DNA of 64,000 nucleotides, taken from positions 38,757,368 to 38,821,367 of the forward strand of contig NC_072791.1 of assembly GCF_028583425.1 (NCBI RefSeq). Reading direction: 5' to 3'. The translations under genes and the position numbers were made by a program. Of this stretch, positions 1-10,370 are shown one piece after another; position 1 is the first letter of the stretch; each line of letters begins with the position of its first letter. The DNA comes from Eublepharis macularius (Eukaryota; Chordata; Lepidosauria; Squamata; Eublepharidae). The notes below the pieces were generated by a model, which worked only from the letters and a program-made list of their open reading frames with translations, was not told the origin of the DNA and made no database searches.

Positions 1-245
1 ATGAGTTAGAAACCAGGGGTACAAATTTTGTAAATAAATAAATAAAATAACATCTTCTGCTAGATGGGTGGCCTTGATGACAGAAAGGCCCTGAGAAAGA
101 ATGACCAGATGACAGTTAGACCAGCCAAGGCAAAGGAAGGGGCATGCTGCTTTTCCCTTGTGCAGGATGTTTGACCATTGATGGAGAGGGAGGTTTGAGG
201 TTATAGTTAGCCAAATTAATGCCAATGGAGTGGTCTCCTTCTTTC

Positions 246-980
246 GTCCTGACTAGAGATGGGCACGAACAACAATATGAACTAAAAAAAACCACGGACA
301 GCCCAATCAGATGTTCGAGAACAAGCTGTTCATGAGGCCCCATTCTAAATGAACAGGTGGTCATTGCAAGCCTCATTCATTGCAGTTCATTGCTGTTCGT
401 CAAGCCAGACAATTTGGCACCTGCAATCAATTCCCTTGGCAACTGGAGGCAGGGACTGCCTGAACTCTGTCTGAACTGCTGTTGCCCTGGAAACCCCAAA
501 CTAAGCCCAATTTAACTTGATAGGCCTTCCTTTCAAGTGTAGAGCTCCAAATTTGTTTAAAAAAGCAAAGAGGGGAGTGGGGCTCCCAGCTCTGGTTTTG
601 CAGAAAGTGAGGGAGAGACAGTTGCTGTTGGCATTTTGAGAGAGAGACACAGGGAGAGTGCATTGGAGCTTGAATTTTCTTTATGTGTGGTGGGATAGGG
701 ATCTACCTCTTCAAGTTCCAGGACTGCTGACAGGCTCTGGGGCCAAGCTATTATTTATTATTGGTACATTCCCTGCTGCCTGCTCAGGTAGGGTTTCTGG
801 GAGTGGTGTGGTAGCGATCTTGATGGCTGGAGGAGAGCCTGCTGGCCCCCACGAACAACGAACATGTTCGTGAACAGGTCATGTTTGTCAACATTCGTTG
901 TTCATTGTTCATGGATGGCAACGAACAAGGAACACCATGTTCGGGTTTTTTTTATATTCATACCCATGTCTTGTCCTGAC
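246..980 (+). mobile_element. hAT-type MITE, family A copy 1, with 8-bp TSD
   Basis: A 719-bp element (254-972) starts TAGAGATGGGCACGAAC and ends with an imperfect inverted copy (...ACCCATGTCTT). It is flanked by a perfect 8-bp duplication GTCCTGAC at 246-253 and 973-980. An 8-bp TSD with short TAG-type inverted ends is the hAT signature. The interior is rich in GAACAA/TTGTTC motifs near both ends and has no protein-coding frame of note, so it must have been moved in trans. Close relatives lie at 29249-29956, 32869-33679, 38379-38715 and 39065-39824. Confidence 0.85.
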
Positions 981-2215
981 CTCCAGCAAAGGTTCTGGCA
1001 GCTTACAGCTGCTGTTACATCTAATAACATGGTGCAAAAAGGCTCCTACAAGTACACATTCATACAGCAATTTTTGATAAACTTTATAGAACAGAGATGT
1101 GTGTGCTTGAGCAGAAAAGCTGGATGAAAGACGGAAGGGTCTGTTCATTTGTTCTGCTTCTTTAGTTATGGGGGAATGTTCTAATACCCAGAGGATGACA
1201 CTGATGCACTTGTGCAAGCTTCTTTATGTGCACTTGCAAGAAACTGTTAAACTTCCATCATCAAAATTAAGTGTATTGCCGTTCTGCAGAGAGCACAATC
1301 TGTGTAATTTCAAGGAAGAGGAAAGGATTTAATATTTCATGGCAGCGAACAGAACCAGCACTAGTGGAATTTTTCAAGAAAGCAATTTAAAGCAATGGTT
1401 TTCAAACCACTGATCTCTTAATGCTTTCCTGCCATTCTGTGGCAAGGCACATAAGTCAGCCCACTCCCAGTGAAGAGACACTTTCCTTCAGCCCAGTGCA
1501 GAGTGATGGACTCTTTGAACAAGAAAGCTCCTTTTACACAGCACTGGAAACCTGCTTAACAGACCATTCACCAAAAGGAAAAATCACAGTCCTTACGACT
1601 TACCTTGGCCTTTCCCTTCTCTAAGTGGCTAGAAGTGGTTGTTTCTCATGTGCTTACTAAGTACAGTTAAGCAATAGACATATCACATGCTGAGCTGATT
1701 GTGTACAGTCTAGAGTTGTTGAACACAAAGGGAAGAAATGCTGGAAACCAGTTCTGCCAACACTGCACCTAAAATTGTAACTGAAAGAAGAGAACAAATG
1801 GTTTGAAGGATGTATCATCATGAGTACCTTTTCACTGGTAAACCATCTCCTCCTGGAAAAAGCCCTAAATCCATGTATCTGCAGTTGTTCAGCAGAGCTT
1901 GCCTCTTTTATTCGTCTCTCCATTGTTTCCATCACTGCCACAATTAGTTTTTTAAACATTTATATTCCACCTTTTTATTTAATGCAAGGAACATAAAAAA
2001 GGGTTCACAAGTAATCTTCAGACACTGACCCAGCTGTACCTCAACAAGGTTGCTCTATCATATGCCTTCAGGCCAGGTATGACAAATAAAATTTAGATAT
2101 CAATATCCTGTCTTTCTTGTTTGTTTGCTTTCTTCTGTAAAGCACCATGTACACTATAGGGAAAAGAAGGTGGTTTAGGATTAGACTAAATTTAAGAATT
2201 AGACTAAATTGAGGC
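981..2215. other. Intergenic stretch, no gene seen
   Basis: I see no coding frame with recognisable similarity, no RNA gene and no clear repeat. The sequence is AT-rich and looks single-copy. The short open frames here have no motif. Confidence 0.6.
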
Positions 2216-2452
2216 TATCATACTTTGGTCACATCAACTGAAGACAAGACTCACTGGGGAAAAAAAGAATTCTAGGAAATTCTAGTTGAAAGCAGTAGGA
2301 AAAGAGAAAGACCAAACATGAGATAGATTGACTAAATAAAAGAAGCCTTGGCATTCAGTCTGTAAGAAGTGAGCAAGGTTGTTAATGACAGGGTGTTTGT
2401 GGGGTCTTTTATTCATAGGGTCACCTTAAGTTGACTTGAGGGCACATAACAC
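2216..2452 (+). mobile_element. BovB LINE 3'-end fragment
   Basis: The segment holds the familiar squamate BovB 3' pattern. It begins with a CATCAACTGAAGACAAGACTCACTGG-like block, then GAAAGACCAAACATGAGATAG, a GACTAAATAAAAGAAGCC block, and ends GGGTCACCTTAAGTTGACTT followed by GGCACATAACACACA. It is 5'-truncated and diverged, with no coding part left. BovB is abundant in squamates, which supports the host call. A second weaker fragment lies at 24936-25110. Confidence 0.75.
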
Positions 2453-3012
2453 ACAAGGATTTGCAAACTTCCGGTACTGTAGAAAATAATTGCAAAACTT
2501 GATTTTTTTTTGCTTTAATTACCATGTTTCTATTGCATTCAAAAGATTTTTAATGAACATGATAGGTGAAAAATATTAGAACATATCCTACAGTACCAGC
2601 CCAGTAATGGCAGCATTTTCTCCAATTGAAGAAGCCTTCCTCTGACACAAGAGATTCATAGAGAATCTTGTGTCAGAGAAAAATTTGTTTGGCAAGAGAA
2701 AGACACTACCATTAGTGGTGCAGAGTGGAAGGATACAATCTAATATTTTTACTTTTTTTTTCCAGAAAGCATCAGACATTACTGATAATAAAATATCAGC
2801 TTGATAAACTATCTAACAAGTAGTTATGCTTGAATTTAGATTGTAGTTAACTTGCTGTCATGCACATTGTAATCATTGTTGCATCATTGCAGGGTTAGCC
2901 TCAATAGCAATTGTGCTACTTTGTATGACAACTCCAAATGTACCCAAGTAAAACCTGATCACTCAAAGGACAGAGCCAATTCTTAAATCAGATTTTGGGA
3001 TCCATGCATAAG
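2453..3012. other. Intergenic stretch with one hairpin
   Basis: There is no gene. At 2641-2677 a perfect 12-bp inverted repeat (TCTGACACAAGA ... TCTTGTGTCAGA) flanks a 13-base loop. It may be a remnant of a small fold-back element or chance. Confidence 0.5.
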
Positions 3013-3243
3013 GCAGTAAATAAAAATATGCCTCACCTTTCTCCCCAATGGGAACCCAAAGTGGCTTATATTGTTTTCCTCTTCTCCATTTTATTCTCAC
3101 AACAATCCTGTGAGGTAGGTTAGGCTGAGAATGTGTGACTGGCCCAGGGTCATCCAGCAAGCTTCCATGGCCAAATGGGGATTCAAACCCAGACCTCCCA
3201 GACCCTAATTCATCACTCTAACCACTACACCACACTAGCTCCC
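3013..3243 (-). mobile_element. tRNA-derived SINE (squamate type)
   Basis: Read on the minus strand, the element begins with a tRNA-like head, GTGGTGTAGTGGTTAGAGTG (A-box region), followed by GGGTTTGAATCCCC, which resembles the pol III B box GGTTCGAANCC. A body with CCTGGGCCAGTCACACATTC and CTCACAGGATTGTTGTGAGA follows. It ends in a LINE-like tail containing AAGCCACTTTGGGTTCCCAT and GGGGAGAAAGG. This matches the general plan of squamate tRNA SINEs. Family assignment (Sauria SINE or ACA-type) is not certain. Confidence 0.75.
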
Positions 3244-3367
3244 ACTGCCATTCTACAGAGGTATTGTCATTAACTTCAAGCTCAAGATCTAGAATTCACG
3301 GCCAGAAATGTAGGAGCTCAACTATCTGAGGTGGGATGTGGCAAGTGACTTGAAACATAGATACATC

Positions 3368-3491
3368 TGAGGGCCAAGCTACAAGTGACGAGTGACACTT
3401 GAATGGCAAGTGGATCGAGTGAAGGGCAAGTGAACAGGGAGGAATACACTTGCCGTTCAAGTGTCATTCGTCACTTGTAGCTTGCCCCTCA
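3368..3491. mobile_element. Fold-back MITE, 124 bp
   Basis: The two halves are inverted copies. The left arm TGAGGGCCAAGCTACAAGTG continues into ACGAGTGACACTTGAATGGCAAGTG. The right arm is its near-perfect reverse complement, leaving only about 30 bases of spacer. The element is almost wholly palindromic and non-coding. No TSD could be fixed, because the flanks (ATCT/AGAC) continue the symmetry. Confidence 0.75.
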
Positions 3492-5126
3492 GACATTCTA
3501 CTGCCTCTGCAGTCTCTACAATTATTGAAAGCGCTGGTAAAACCTGCTTGCCAAATAAAATCAGCGATAAGCACTGTGTTTTGCTGTAACTTCTGTGTCC
3601 CTCTCTACTACAGCTTGAAAAAGATTGCTACTGCCAGCAACTGTGAGAGAAGCTTGAAAGAAGGTTCATGGGTGGGTGTAGCAGCTGTCAAAACAAATAT
3701 CTGCCACAGGAACATGGAGGCTTCTCACCACATAAGACTTTAAAAAAAGTTTTTCTGTGGCTAAGAGAAAGAATAAAAAGCCAAGTGGGTATTTTAGCCA
3801 CCAGATACAGGACCATGCTCCATCTACTGCAGAACAAAACATAACTTAGGATGTCTTAAGGTTCTGTACAAGACTAAAGTACCAGAATGCCTTGTACTTT
3901 TTTCTTAGAATGTTGGCAATATGGTCTCTCCTAATGTAACATACAGGGGTCATATGCTCTCCCTGTAGCCCCATATGTCTTTCTTAAGGCAACAATTACA
4001 GACAAACAGAGCATATTTGAAGGATGTGGTTTTGCTAACAAATTAAAATACATGGGGCTTTGATTTTTAGGAATGCTGTACTGTACTTGAAGATTAAGTC
4101 CAACTGCTGCCCAAACCAGATATCCTTTAATACTACACCATGGTAAGGATTAGGATGGAACAGATAATGAATGCACCAGAGCAAAAGTTAGGATAACAGA
4201 TAAGTAATAAAGCATTGTGAGAGTGGAATTGTACAGGGAGGAAGATAATGGAGATTACTTTACAGTGGGAATTGAAACAACTTGTGGTAATGATTAAACA
4301 CTGAAAGGTACCAGTGTCTTTGGAGAGATATAAGCACAAACACACCTTCCCCGACTCTCTGTACTATATCCTGAGAATATGTTGATCATTAGTTATATAC
4401 CTGAAACCTGTTTTAATACGATAAGTGATTTTGATTGCTGCTCCCGAGAGAACTAAAAAAGAAGTATTTTTTCCCTATTGTGCTTTGCATCAGCAAAAGA
4501 AGAATATGCATTATTGAAAGAAGAAAATTTTAGACTCCTTAAAGATGAAGCAGGGATAAATAAATACAGGCATTTTGTTTCTATTTAGTTTCTTGCCATT
4601 GCCATTAGTTTTGGTTTACTTCGTTTTGGTTACTATTGGGGGTATTCTTGACGGAAAAAAAGAGCCAAAAATAGACACAGAGATCACCAGTCCAGCTCAT
4701 TAAAACAGCTTCCAGAACGCTGAACCAAATTTAGGAAATGAAGATGTAACAACTCCACCCAAAAGTTTGTGTGTTTTGCTTCAGTTCTTACTGTACAGAG
4801 GACGTGCAGGCAGGCCAGACAGTGGTAGTTGTGGGCCATCCGGCAGCATCTTGTTTTCCTTAATGGCAAGTTTGTCTGCCCTCATCATGCAACCAATTGG
4901 ATCCAAAGGGGAGAGACTGAGTCCTTAGCGTTAACTTCGTTAGCTGGAAGGTGATGTCCACAGTGTGCATGAGTGCAATTTTTCTTCAGTGCTTCCTGGG
5001 CAGTGACATTGGCATTGAGTAGCTCCAGGGGCAACTCCCGGCAGGAGGTGGTGCCCTGGTCACTACATGGGCATGCATGCACAAGGCATGTGCTCGCTTC
5101 CAGAACTGCACGATGGCATCACTTCC

Positions 5127-5128
<2 letters not shown>
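3492..5128. other. Intergenic stretch, no gene seen
   Basis: The sequence is AT-rich and apparently single-copy. No coding frame, RNA gene or clear repeat could be supported. Confidence 0.55.
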
Positions 5129-5160
<32 letters not shown>

Positions 5161-5210
5161 GAAGGAAGGAAGGAAGGAAGGAAGGAAGGAAGGAAGGAAG
5201 GAAGGAAGGA
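5129..5210. repeat. (GAAA)n/(GAAG)n microsatellite
   Basis: About eight GAAA units change abruptly into about twelve GAAG (GGAA) units. The open frames across it, rich in Lys/Glu/Gly/Arg, are an effect of the repeat and not genes. Confidence 0.95.
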
Positions 5211-5631
5211 CATGGAAAGAAGAAGGGAGGGAGGCTTCAGCTGGGAGGGGGGAAATCCCCCTCCTCTCAGCTGAAGTTTAAAGCCCCTTTGGGGCTTCCC
5301 CAGCTTCAGCTGGGAGGAGCGGAATCCCCTCCTCTCAACTGAAGTTTAAAGCTAGTTTGGGGCTTCTCCCGACCAGCAGAAGAGCAATGATTAAAGATCT
5401 CCTTTCCCACAGCTTGCCAAGCAGAAAGGAGCCCTTTTAACCCCTGCTTTTCAGCTGGTGGGGAGACTTCCCCCAATCAGCTAAAAAGCGGGAGTTAAGA
5501 ACTCCTTTCCCTCACAAGCTGGTCAGGGCCACATGAACATGTGACTACTTTGCAGAGCTGCCAGAATGGTGTTCCTGCACGTTCTGGCAGAAAAAAAGGC
5601 CTGAGTGGCTCATAAGGGTCAATGGTTTGCT
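5211..5631. repeat. Imperfect duplications beside the Ngaro element
   Basis: Two related blocks of about 65-80 bp occur here, CTTCAGCTGGGAGG ... CTCAGCTGAAGTTTAAAGC at 5233-5285 and 5300-5352, with partly palindromic CAGCTGAAG/CTTCAGCTG pieces. They are followed by a further GGGGAGACTTCCCCC-type block. No gene is seen. It may be an old hAT-type MITE with a fold-back interior. Confidence 0.45.
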
Positions 5632-6056
5632 TTGCCACTCCAGTCGGAATAAAAGACAGAGACCGTATTGGGATATAAACAGGGCCACTTTATTAATTAA
5701 CCAACATAACATAAACCTGTCATTGCGGCAAGGGATCTAACTGCGGTACAGGTCAAGCCCTGGGGTCCTACCGGACCACCGCCTTGACCTGTCTGGGTGA
5801 CCCCTGCTGCCCCGGGGGTGTTCCATCCAGAGGATGGCTGGGACCCGGCGGCCAGGCGAGTGGTTCCCCTTCAAAGCACCAGCCCCCACTAGCCGTGGAG
5901 CCTAGGGGCGGCCTTGTCAGGGTTCCCCACCAGGCAGTCTGCCCTCGCAGCTGGCAGCCGTACAGCCTCACCAGCCGCTCCTGACAGACCCCCATTTCCC
6001 AACTAATGGGAATGTGCCAAGGGGTCACCGGCCCGCTCAAGCTATCCTACCTGCCA
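5632..6056 (-). repeat. Ngaro terminal repeat B2
   Basis: This 425-bp repeat starts (plus strand) TTGCCACTCCAGTCGGAATA and is identical by eye to 6408-6832, with a 776-bp offset. It forms the 3' terminus of the minus-strand element. Confidence 0.9.
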
Positions 6057-6411
6057 GTGGCCAAACTATATACATTCCATCAACCACCAGTTTAAATATG
6101 TCCCGCAGTGCGAGGTAGGCGAAAAACAACTTCCCTGTAGGCCAATTGGGGAAGAAGAAAAAATTCCTACCTGGCCCCGTAAAACGGCGACCGGCTAATC
6201 CCGCACTGTAACAGGGAGAGGTGGGTGGGACGAGCAGACACGCGGCGACTGAGGAGGCCTGTGGAGCGGAACCGGCTAACTAGCCGTTTGCTCCGCCCCC
6301 AGGCCAATGCCCGGATGGGTTTAAGCGCGGGCTGTCTTTGCTCCTTCCGGAGCGGCAAACCCGGCCCCCATCCGAGCTGCCTTGCTGCCGTATGGGTAAG
6401 TGCCGCATTGC
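6057..6411 (-). repeat. Ngaro repeat A2
   Basis: This is the segment between B1 and B2. Its part 6231-6411 (CGAGCAGACACGCGGCGACT ... GTGCCGCATTGC) recurs at 12182-12362 as the 5' end of the element. The A2/B junction is where the circular-junction sequence needed for DIRS-type replication is stored. Confidence 0.85.
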
Positions 6412-6832
6412 CACTCCAGTCGGAATAAAAGACAGAGACCGTATTGGGATATAAACAGGGCCACTTTATTAATTAACCAACATAACATAAACCTGTCATT
6501 GCGGCAAGGGATCTAACTGCGGTACAGGTCAAGCCCTGGGGTCCTACCGGACCACCGCCTTGACCTGTCTGGGTGACCCCTGCTGCCCCGGGGGTGTTCC
6601 ATCCAGAGGATGGCTGGGACCCGGCGGCCAGGCGAGTGGTTCCCCTTCAAAGCACCAGCCCCCACTAGCCGTGGAGCCTAGGGGCGGCCTTGTCAGGGTT
6701 CCCCACCAGGCAGTCTGCCCTCGCAGCTGGCAGCCGTACAGCCTCACCAGCCGCTCCTGACAGACCCCCATTTCCCAACTAATGGGAATGTGCCAAGGGG
6801 TCACCGGCCCGCTCAAGCTATCCTACCTGCCA
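6408..6832 (-). repeat. Ngaro repeat B1
   Basis: This is the second copy of the 425-bp B repeat, lying directly downstream of the coding region in element orientation. It carries a conserved plus-strand block, GGTACAGGTCAAGCCCTGGG, that is also found in the Ngaro-like repeats at 44.8 kb and (diverged) 52.6 and 53.4 kb. Confidence 0.9.
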
Positions 6833-6854
6833 CTGCTAAGGGTCAAGCCTCTGC

Positions 6855-7424
6855 TTAGGCCCTAGCACCCCACAGGTGGCTTATGGCCAACCTGAGCCCT
6901 TGCCGCAAATCCTCCAGGAAAATGTCATTGCCACTCACCGACAGGTGGACCCCATCGCTACGATAAAGGTCAGCCACCTCAGCCTTTATAGCGGGATGTG
7001 GCAGATATATCCCCAGACCCCGGCCCAAGGCCTTCTCCAAGGCCCTGTTAGCCCTATGACGTGCCCTTTCAATCCCGGCAGGGTCCAACGCTTCCCTCCA
7101 TACACGACGGGGAAGTATTGCTGACCATATAATGAGTGTGTCGGGCCAACGCTCTTTAATCCACCACAGGTCGGCCTCCGCCTGCAAAGATAGGGCCTTA
7201 CCCTTCACCAGGCCAAGATCATTGCCACCGAGGTGGATTACCAGAATGTCCGGCAGGGGGCCACACCTTCCCTCAAAAAGGAGCGGCAGGAGACCAGGCC
7301 ACCTCAAACCTCTGCGACCCTGCCATTCCACCGTAGCCCACAAACTGAGGCCCAACTGCGAGCCGAACTGGGTCTTCTTTGCTTGACGAGCAGCCCAAAA
7401 GACCATACTATGGCCGCAAATCAA
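6855..7424 (-). CDS. Ngaro SGNH/GDSL-type hydrolase domain
   Basis: This is a domain of about 190 aa that belongs to the SGNH hydrolase fold. Block I reads ICGHSMVFWA; the GHS serine region is the form usual in retroelement hydrolases. Block III is VIHLGGNDLG and block V DGVHLSVSGND, with Asp and His of the triad near the C-terminus. It is the last coding segment of the minus-strand Ngaro, after the recombinase and just before repeat B1. Its role in retroelements is unknown; esterase activity on lipids or host carbohydrates has been suggested for related domains. No ATG lies at its 5' edge, but a good 3' splice-site sequence (TCTCTTTGCAG, ending at 7457) sits upstream, so it may be a spliced exon. 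That is inference; introns are known in some DIRS/Ngaro elements. Confidence 0.8.
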   Translation of the reverse strand: MICGHSMVFWAARQAKKTQFGSQLGLSLWATVEWQGRRGLRWPGLLPLLFEGRCGPLPDILVIHLGGNDLGLVKGKALSLQAEADLWWIKERWPDTLIIWSAILPRRVWREALDPAGIERARHRANRALEKALGRGLGIYLPHPAIKAEVADLYRSDGVHLSVSGNDIFLEDLRQGLRLAISHLWGARA

Positions 7425-7473
7425 AACCCTCTTCCTCGTGTAGCAAGCCGCCGCACCTGCAAAGAGACCAAAG

Positions 7474-8412
7474 TCAAGAAGCGTTCACCTCTCCGCCCAA
7501 AGGGCGGACATAAGACCGGAAGGCCGCCGACCGCCAGCGTCCCAGACGCTGTATAACTGGGCCCGGGTACCCCATAGCCGCGGCCGTCGAAGCCGCCCCA
7601 ATCCTGAAGGAATGAGTCCCAAATTTCAAGCCGTCAAGACCCAGTTCCGACAAAGCCTTCCCAGTCACCGACCAAAACTGATATTTGGTCAATGGGGAGC
7701 CATCCTCGTGCCGGAAAAGCAGCCCGTCACCCTCTCCCCGAAGAGCCACATAGCACCTCAACGCGCTGACCGGGCATAGGCCAGGTTCAGCACAGCTGCC
7801 TAAACGTAACACGAATCCCTTACCCGCCTGGTCAGTCTTGGATCTCCGTACCCTAAGGGTGACCTCGTCACCCTCGAATTTGAGATCCTGCGCCCTCAAG
7901 GCACGGCCCGAGTGATCAGCCCGTGCCAGGGCCACCAATTCGCTGACCCTAAGCGCCCCAAAAAACGCGGTAAGGGAAGCCGCATGAAACAACGCCGCCT
8001 CAAACGGAGAGCGACACAACTTATCCCAAAGCTCGCCTAAACCCCTAAGAATAGTAGGGGAAATTGGCTGCCTATCGTCCCTGCGAGTCCCAGTTTCACG
8101 GGACCACCCTTCAAGCATTTTCCGCAAACGGAAATCGCCCGTCAGATCTGCAAGACCCTTGGCCTTACTAGCGAAGGCTAAAGCCGCTAGCTGACCCCTG
8201 ATAGACTTAACCGACAACCCAGAACCTCTCTGAGCCACGCAGAACTGCATGAGGTGCTGCACTGGTATAGGCCATACCTGTTGCAAACCCGCATTCCCCC
8301 TAAAACCCGCAAATTGACGCACTGCTCGATCGTACGACCGCCGCGAGCTGGGGGCCAGTGCCAGTTGAATAGCCCTTTCAGCCTCTAGCCTCCAAGGTTC
8401 CACAGTTCCCAT
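7474..8412 (-). CDS. Ngaro tyrosine recombinase
   Basis: This is a 312-aa frame from an ATG at 8412. It encodes a lambda-integrase-like tyrosine recombinase, which in Ngaro/DIRS elements replaces the DDE integrase and inserts the circular DNA without target duplication. The N-terminal part has a SAM-like core-binding region (RSYDRAVRQFAGF). The catalytic half shows the first Arg in FFGALRVSELV, the HxxR box as THSFRIGAAS, and GRWRSAAFRSYVRP containing the tryptophan and the nucleophilic tyrosine. Its start overlaps the end of the RT/RNase H frame by 28 bases, so both are probably read from one transcript. Length is normal for the family. Confidence 0.88.
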   Translation of the reverse strand: MGTVEPWRLEAERAIQLALAPSSRRSYDRAVRQFAGFRGNAGLQQVWPIPVQHLMQFCVAQRGSGLSVKSIRGQLAALAFASKAKGLADLTGDFRLRKMLEGWSRETGTRRDDRQPISPTILRGLGELWDKLCRSPFEAALFHAASLTAFFGALRVSELVALARADHSGRALRAQDLKFEGDEVTLRVRRSKTDQAGKGFVLRLGSCAEPGLCPVSALRCYVALRGEGDGLLFRHEDGSPLTKYQFWSVTGKALSELGLDGLKFGTHSFRIGAASTAAAMGYPGPVIQRLGRWRSAAFRSYVRPLGGEVNAS

Positions 8413-10370
8413 GGCATCGTGGTCGGTGCGGCGTCCGCCTCGGGGGCAAGCTGCCGAAACCGGGGAACCTGAAAGCGAGACAGAGCATCTGCCACGCTAT
8501 TGTCCAACCCAGGGACATGCCGAGCTAGAAACAAAATATTAAGCTTTAAACACCGGAGGGTGAAGGCACGAACCAGCCTCATGACCCTCGATGACCTAGA
8601 TGTAAGGGACCGGAGGACATGAACCACTGCCTGATTGTCGCACCAAAAGTGGACAGAGTGGTTTGCCAAGGTGTCCCCCCAAAGATGCACTGCTACTAGG
8701 ATCGGAAACAGTTCCAGAAAGGTGAGGTCCTTACACCATCCCCTTCTGACCCATTGTACCGGCCACCGTTCGGCACACCAGTGACCTTGAAAATAGACAC
8801 CGAACCCCAGGGACCCCGAAGCATCGGAGGCAACCTGCATATCCGCCGCTAACCTAAGAGGCTCCCTCCAAAATGAGACCCCGTTAAAGTCCCTGAGGAA
8901 TGCCTCCCAAACTTCCAGGTCCTCCCTCATCCCCCTATTGATGGAAAGGCGATGATGGGGGAGACGAAGTCCCCCCATGGCATCGCACAAGCGCCGGAGG
9001 AAGGCTCTGCCGGGGGCTACGACCCGGCAGGCGAAATTTAAATGCCCCACCAGCTGCTGGAGCTCACGCAACGTGGCTTTCTTCTTCCCTTTAAAAAGGG
9101 CCAGCCGAGTTCTGAGGTCGAAGAGCTTCTGGGCAGGCAACCGGGAGGCCTGCCTGATTGTGTCCAGCTCAATCCCCAAAAAGGTGAGGGTAGTAGCCGG
9201 ACCTTCCGTTTTCTCATGGGCGAGAGGCACGCCCAACTCAGCCGCCAAGGCAATAAAGCCCGTCAAAAGGCGGTGACACTGGCCCCCCCCGGGGGGCCCA
9301 ACGAAAAGGAAATCATCTAAATAATGGGCCGTGGCGCGGCACCGAAGCCGTGACCTGAGGGCCCATTCCAGAAACGAGCTGAAACGCTCAAAGGCTGCAC
9401 ACGAAATCGAGCAACCCATTGGCAATGCCCTATCCATATAAAACTGGCCATCAAACGAGAAGCCAAGCAACTCAAAGTCGTCCGGGTGAACCGGCAGAAG
9501 ACGAAATGCAGACTTTATGTCGCATTTTGCCATCTCGGCCCCCACCCCGCATTGCCTAACAACCTTGACAGCCTGATCGAAAGAAGTGTATCGAACAGAG
9601 CACATGTGCTCAGGGATGGCATCATTCACCGACCCCCCTCTAGGGTAGGACAAGTGATGAATGAGCCTGAATTCCCCCACGGCTTTCTTTGGGACCACAC
9701 CCAGGGGCGACACTCTCAGACACGGGACCGGGGGGGCCGGAAAGGGGCCCAGAACACGCCCCTCCAAACATTCTTTACCTATTTTACACCTAACAACCTC
9801 CTCCATGCCCACAACCGAACGTAAATTAGAGGACATGAAGGGAGCCCTAGGACCCTGGAAAGGAATCCTAAAGCCATAACGAAAACCTTCCAACAAAAAG
9901 TGCGCTTCCTCGCGTTTAGGGTACCCCACAAGGAGGCGTTCAAGAACCGTCAGGTTTATGGGGCTGGGGCCCTTTTCCAGCAGTAGCTGGGGGGCCCCCG
10001 CCCCCGCCCCCACCCCCACGCCTTCCCGCCCTCTTAGATTGCCTGGTGCAAGAAGTGAAAGGGTGGGGGCCACCACAGATTGGGCACTGGTGTTTAAAAT
10101 TGCACACCTTTCTGGAGCACACCCCTTGGGAACTAAAGTCCCAGCACAGCAGCCGGGGTTGAACCGGCTGCCCCGCGGGTGCGCGGGTGCCCTGCGTAGT
10201 CTGACTCCTCTGAACCAGGTGGCCACTATCCGAGCGGTCACCTGCATTCGGTTTGGCCGGGGACATGACCTGCAGCCAAAGCTGCTGGTGTATCCTGTCC
10301 CACTGCCAGGTCGGGTTGAGGGCGGCACGCATACGGAATTCCTCGTCGTATTGCAGCCAAGCTGCACCAA
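8385..10370 (-). CDS. Ngaro reverse transcriptase / RNase H
   Basis: This open frame of 661 codons copies the element RNA into DNA. RT motifs follow in order: SAFRLLPVHP, ALPMGCSISC and the catalytic HYLDDFLFVG. The RNase H domain follows, with acidic residues in SDASGSLGFG, LTFLELFPIL, WCDNQAVVHVL and NSVADALSRF. The RT is of the DIRS/Ngaro type within the LTR-retroelement assemblage. The first 140 or so codons overlap the 3' end of the gag-like frame in another phase, and the conserved domain begins near residue 125, so the true start is unresolved and may depend on frameshifting or an internal start. It is followed by the recombinase with a short overlap. Confidence 0.88.
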   Translation of the reverse strand: MVQLGCNTTRNSVCVPPSTRPGSGTGYTSSFGCRSCPRPNRMQVTARIVATWFRGVRLRRAPAHPRGSRFNPGCCAGTLVPKGCAPERCAILNTSAQSVVAPTLSLLAPGNLRGREGVGVGAGAGAPQLLLEKGPSPINLTVLERLLVGYPKREEAHFLLEGFRYGFRIPFQGPRAPFMSSNLRSVVGMEEVVRCKIGKECLEGRVLGPFPAPPVPCLRVSPLGVVPKKAVGEFRLIHHLSYPRGGSVNDAIPEHMCSVRYTSFDQAVKVVRQCGVGAEMAKCDIKSAFRLLPVHPDDFELLGFSFDGQFYMDRALPMGCSISCAAFERFSSFLEWALRSRLRCRATAHYLDDFLFVGPPGGGQCHRLLTGFIALAAELGVPLAHEKTEGPATTLTFLGIELDTIRQASRLPAQKLFDLRTRLALFKGKKKATLRELQQLVGHLNFACRVVAPGRAFLRRLCDAMGGLRLPHHRLSINRGMREDLEVWEAFLRDFNGVSFWREPLRLAADMQVASDASGSLGFGVYFQGHWCAERWPVQWVRRGWCKDLTFLELFPILVAVHLWGDTLANHSVHFWCDNQAVVHVLRSLTSRSSRVMRLVRAFTLRCLKLNILFLARHVPGLDNSVADALSRFQVPRFRQLAPEADAAPTTMPWELWNLGG

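Noticed and set aside
4973-5342. Lys/Glu/Arg-rich frames around 5.1 kb
   Set aside because: They translate the GAAA/GAAG microsatellite; there is no gene context.
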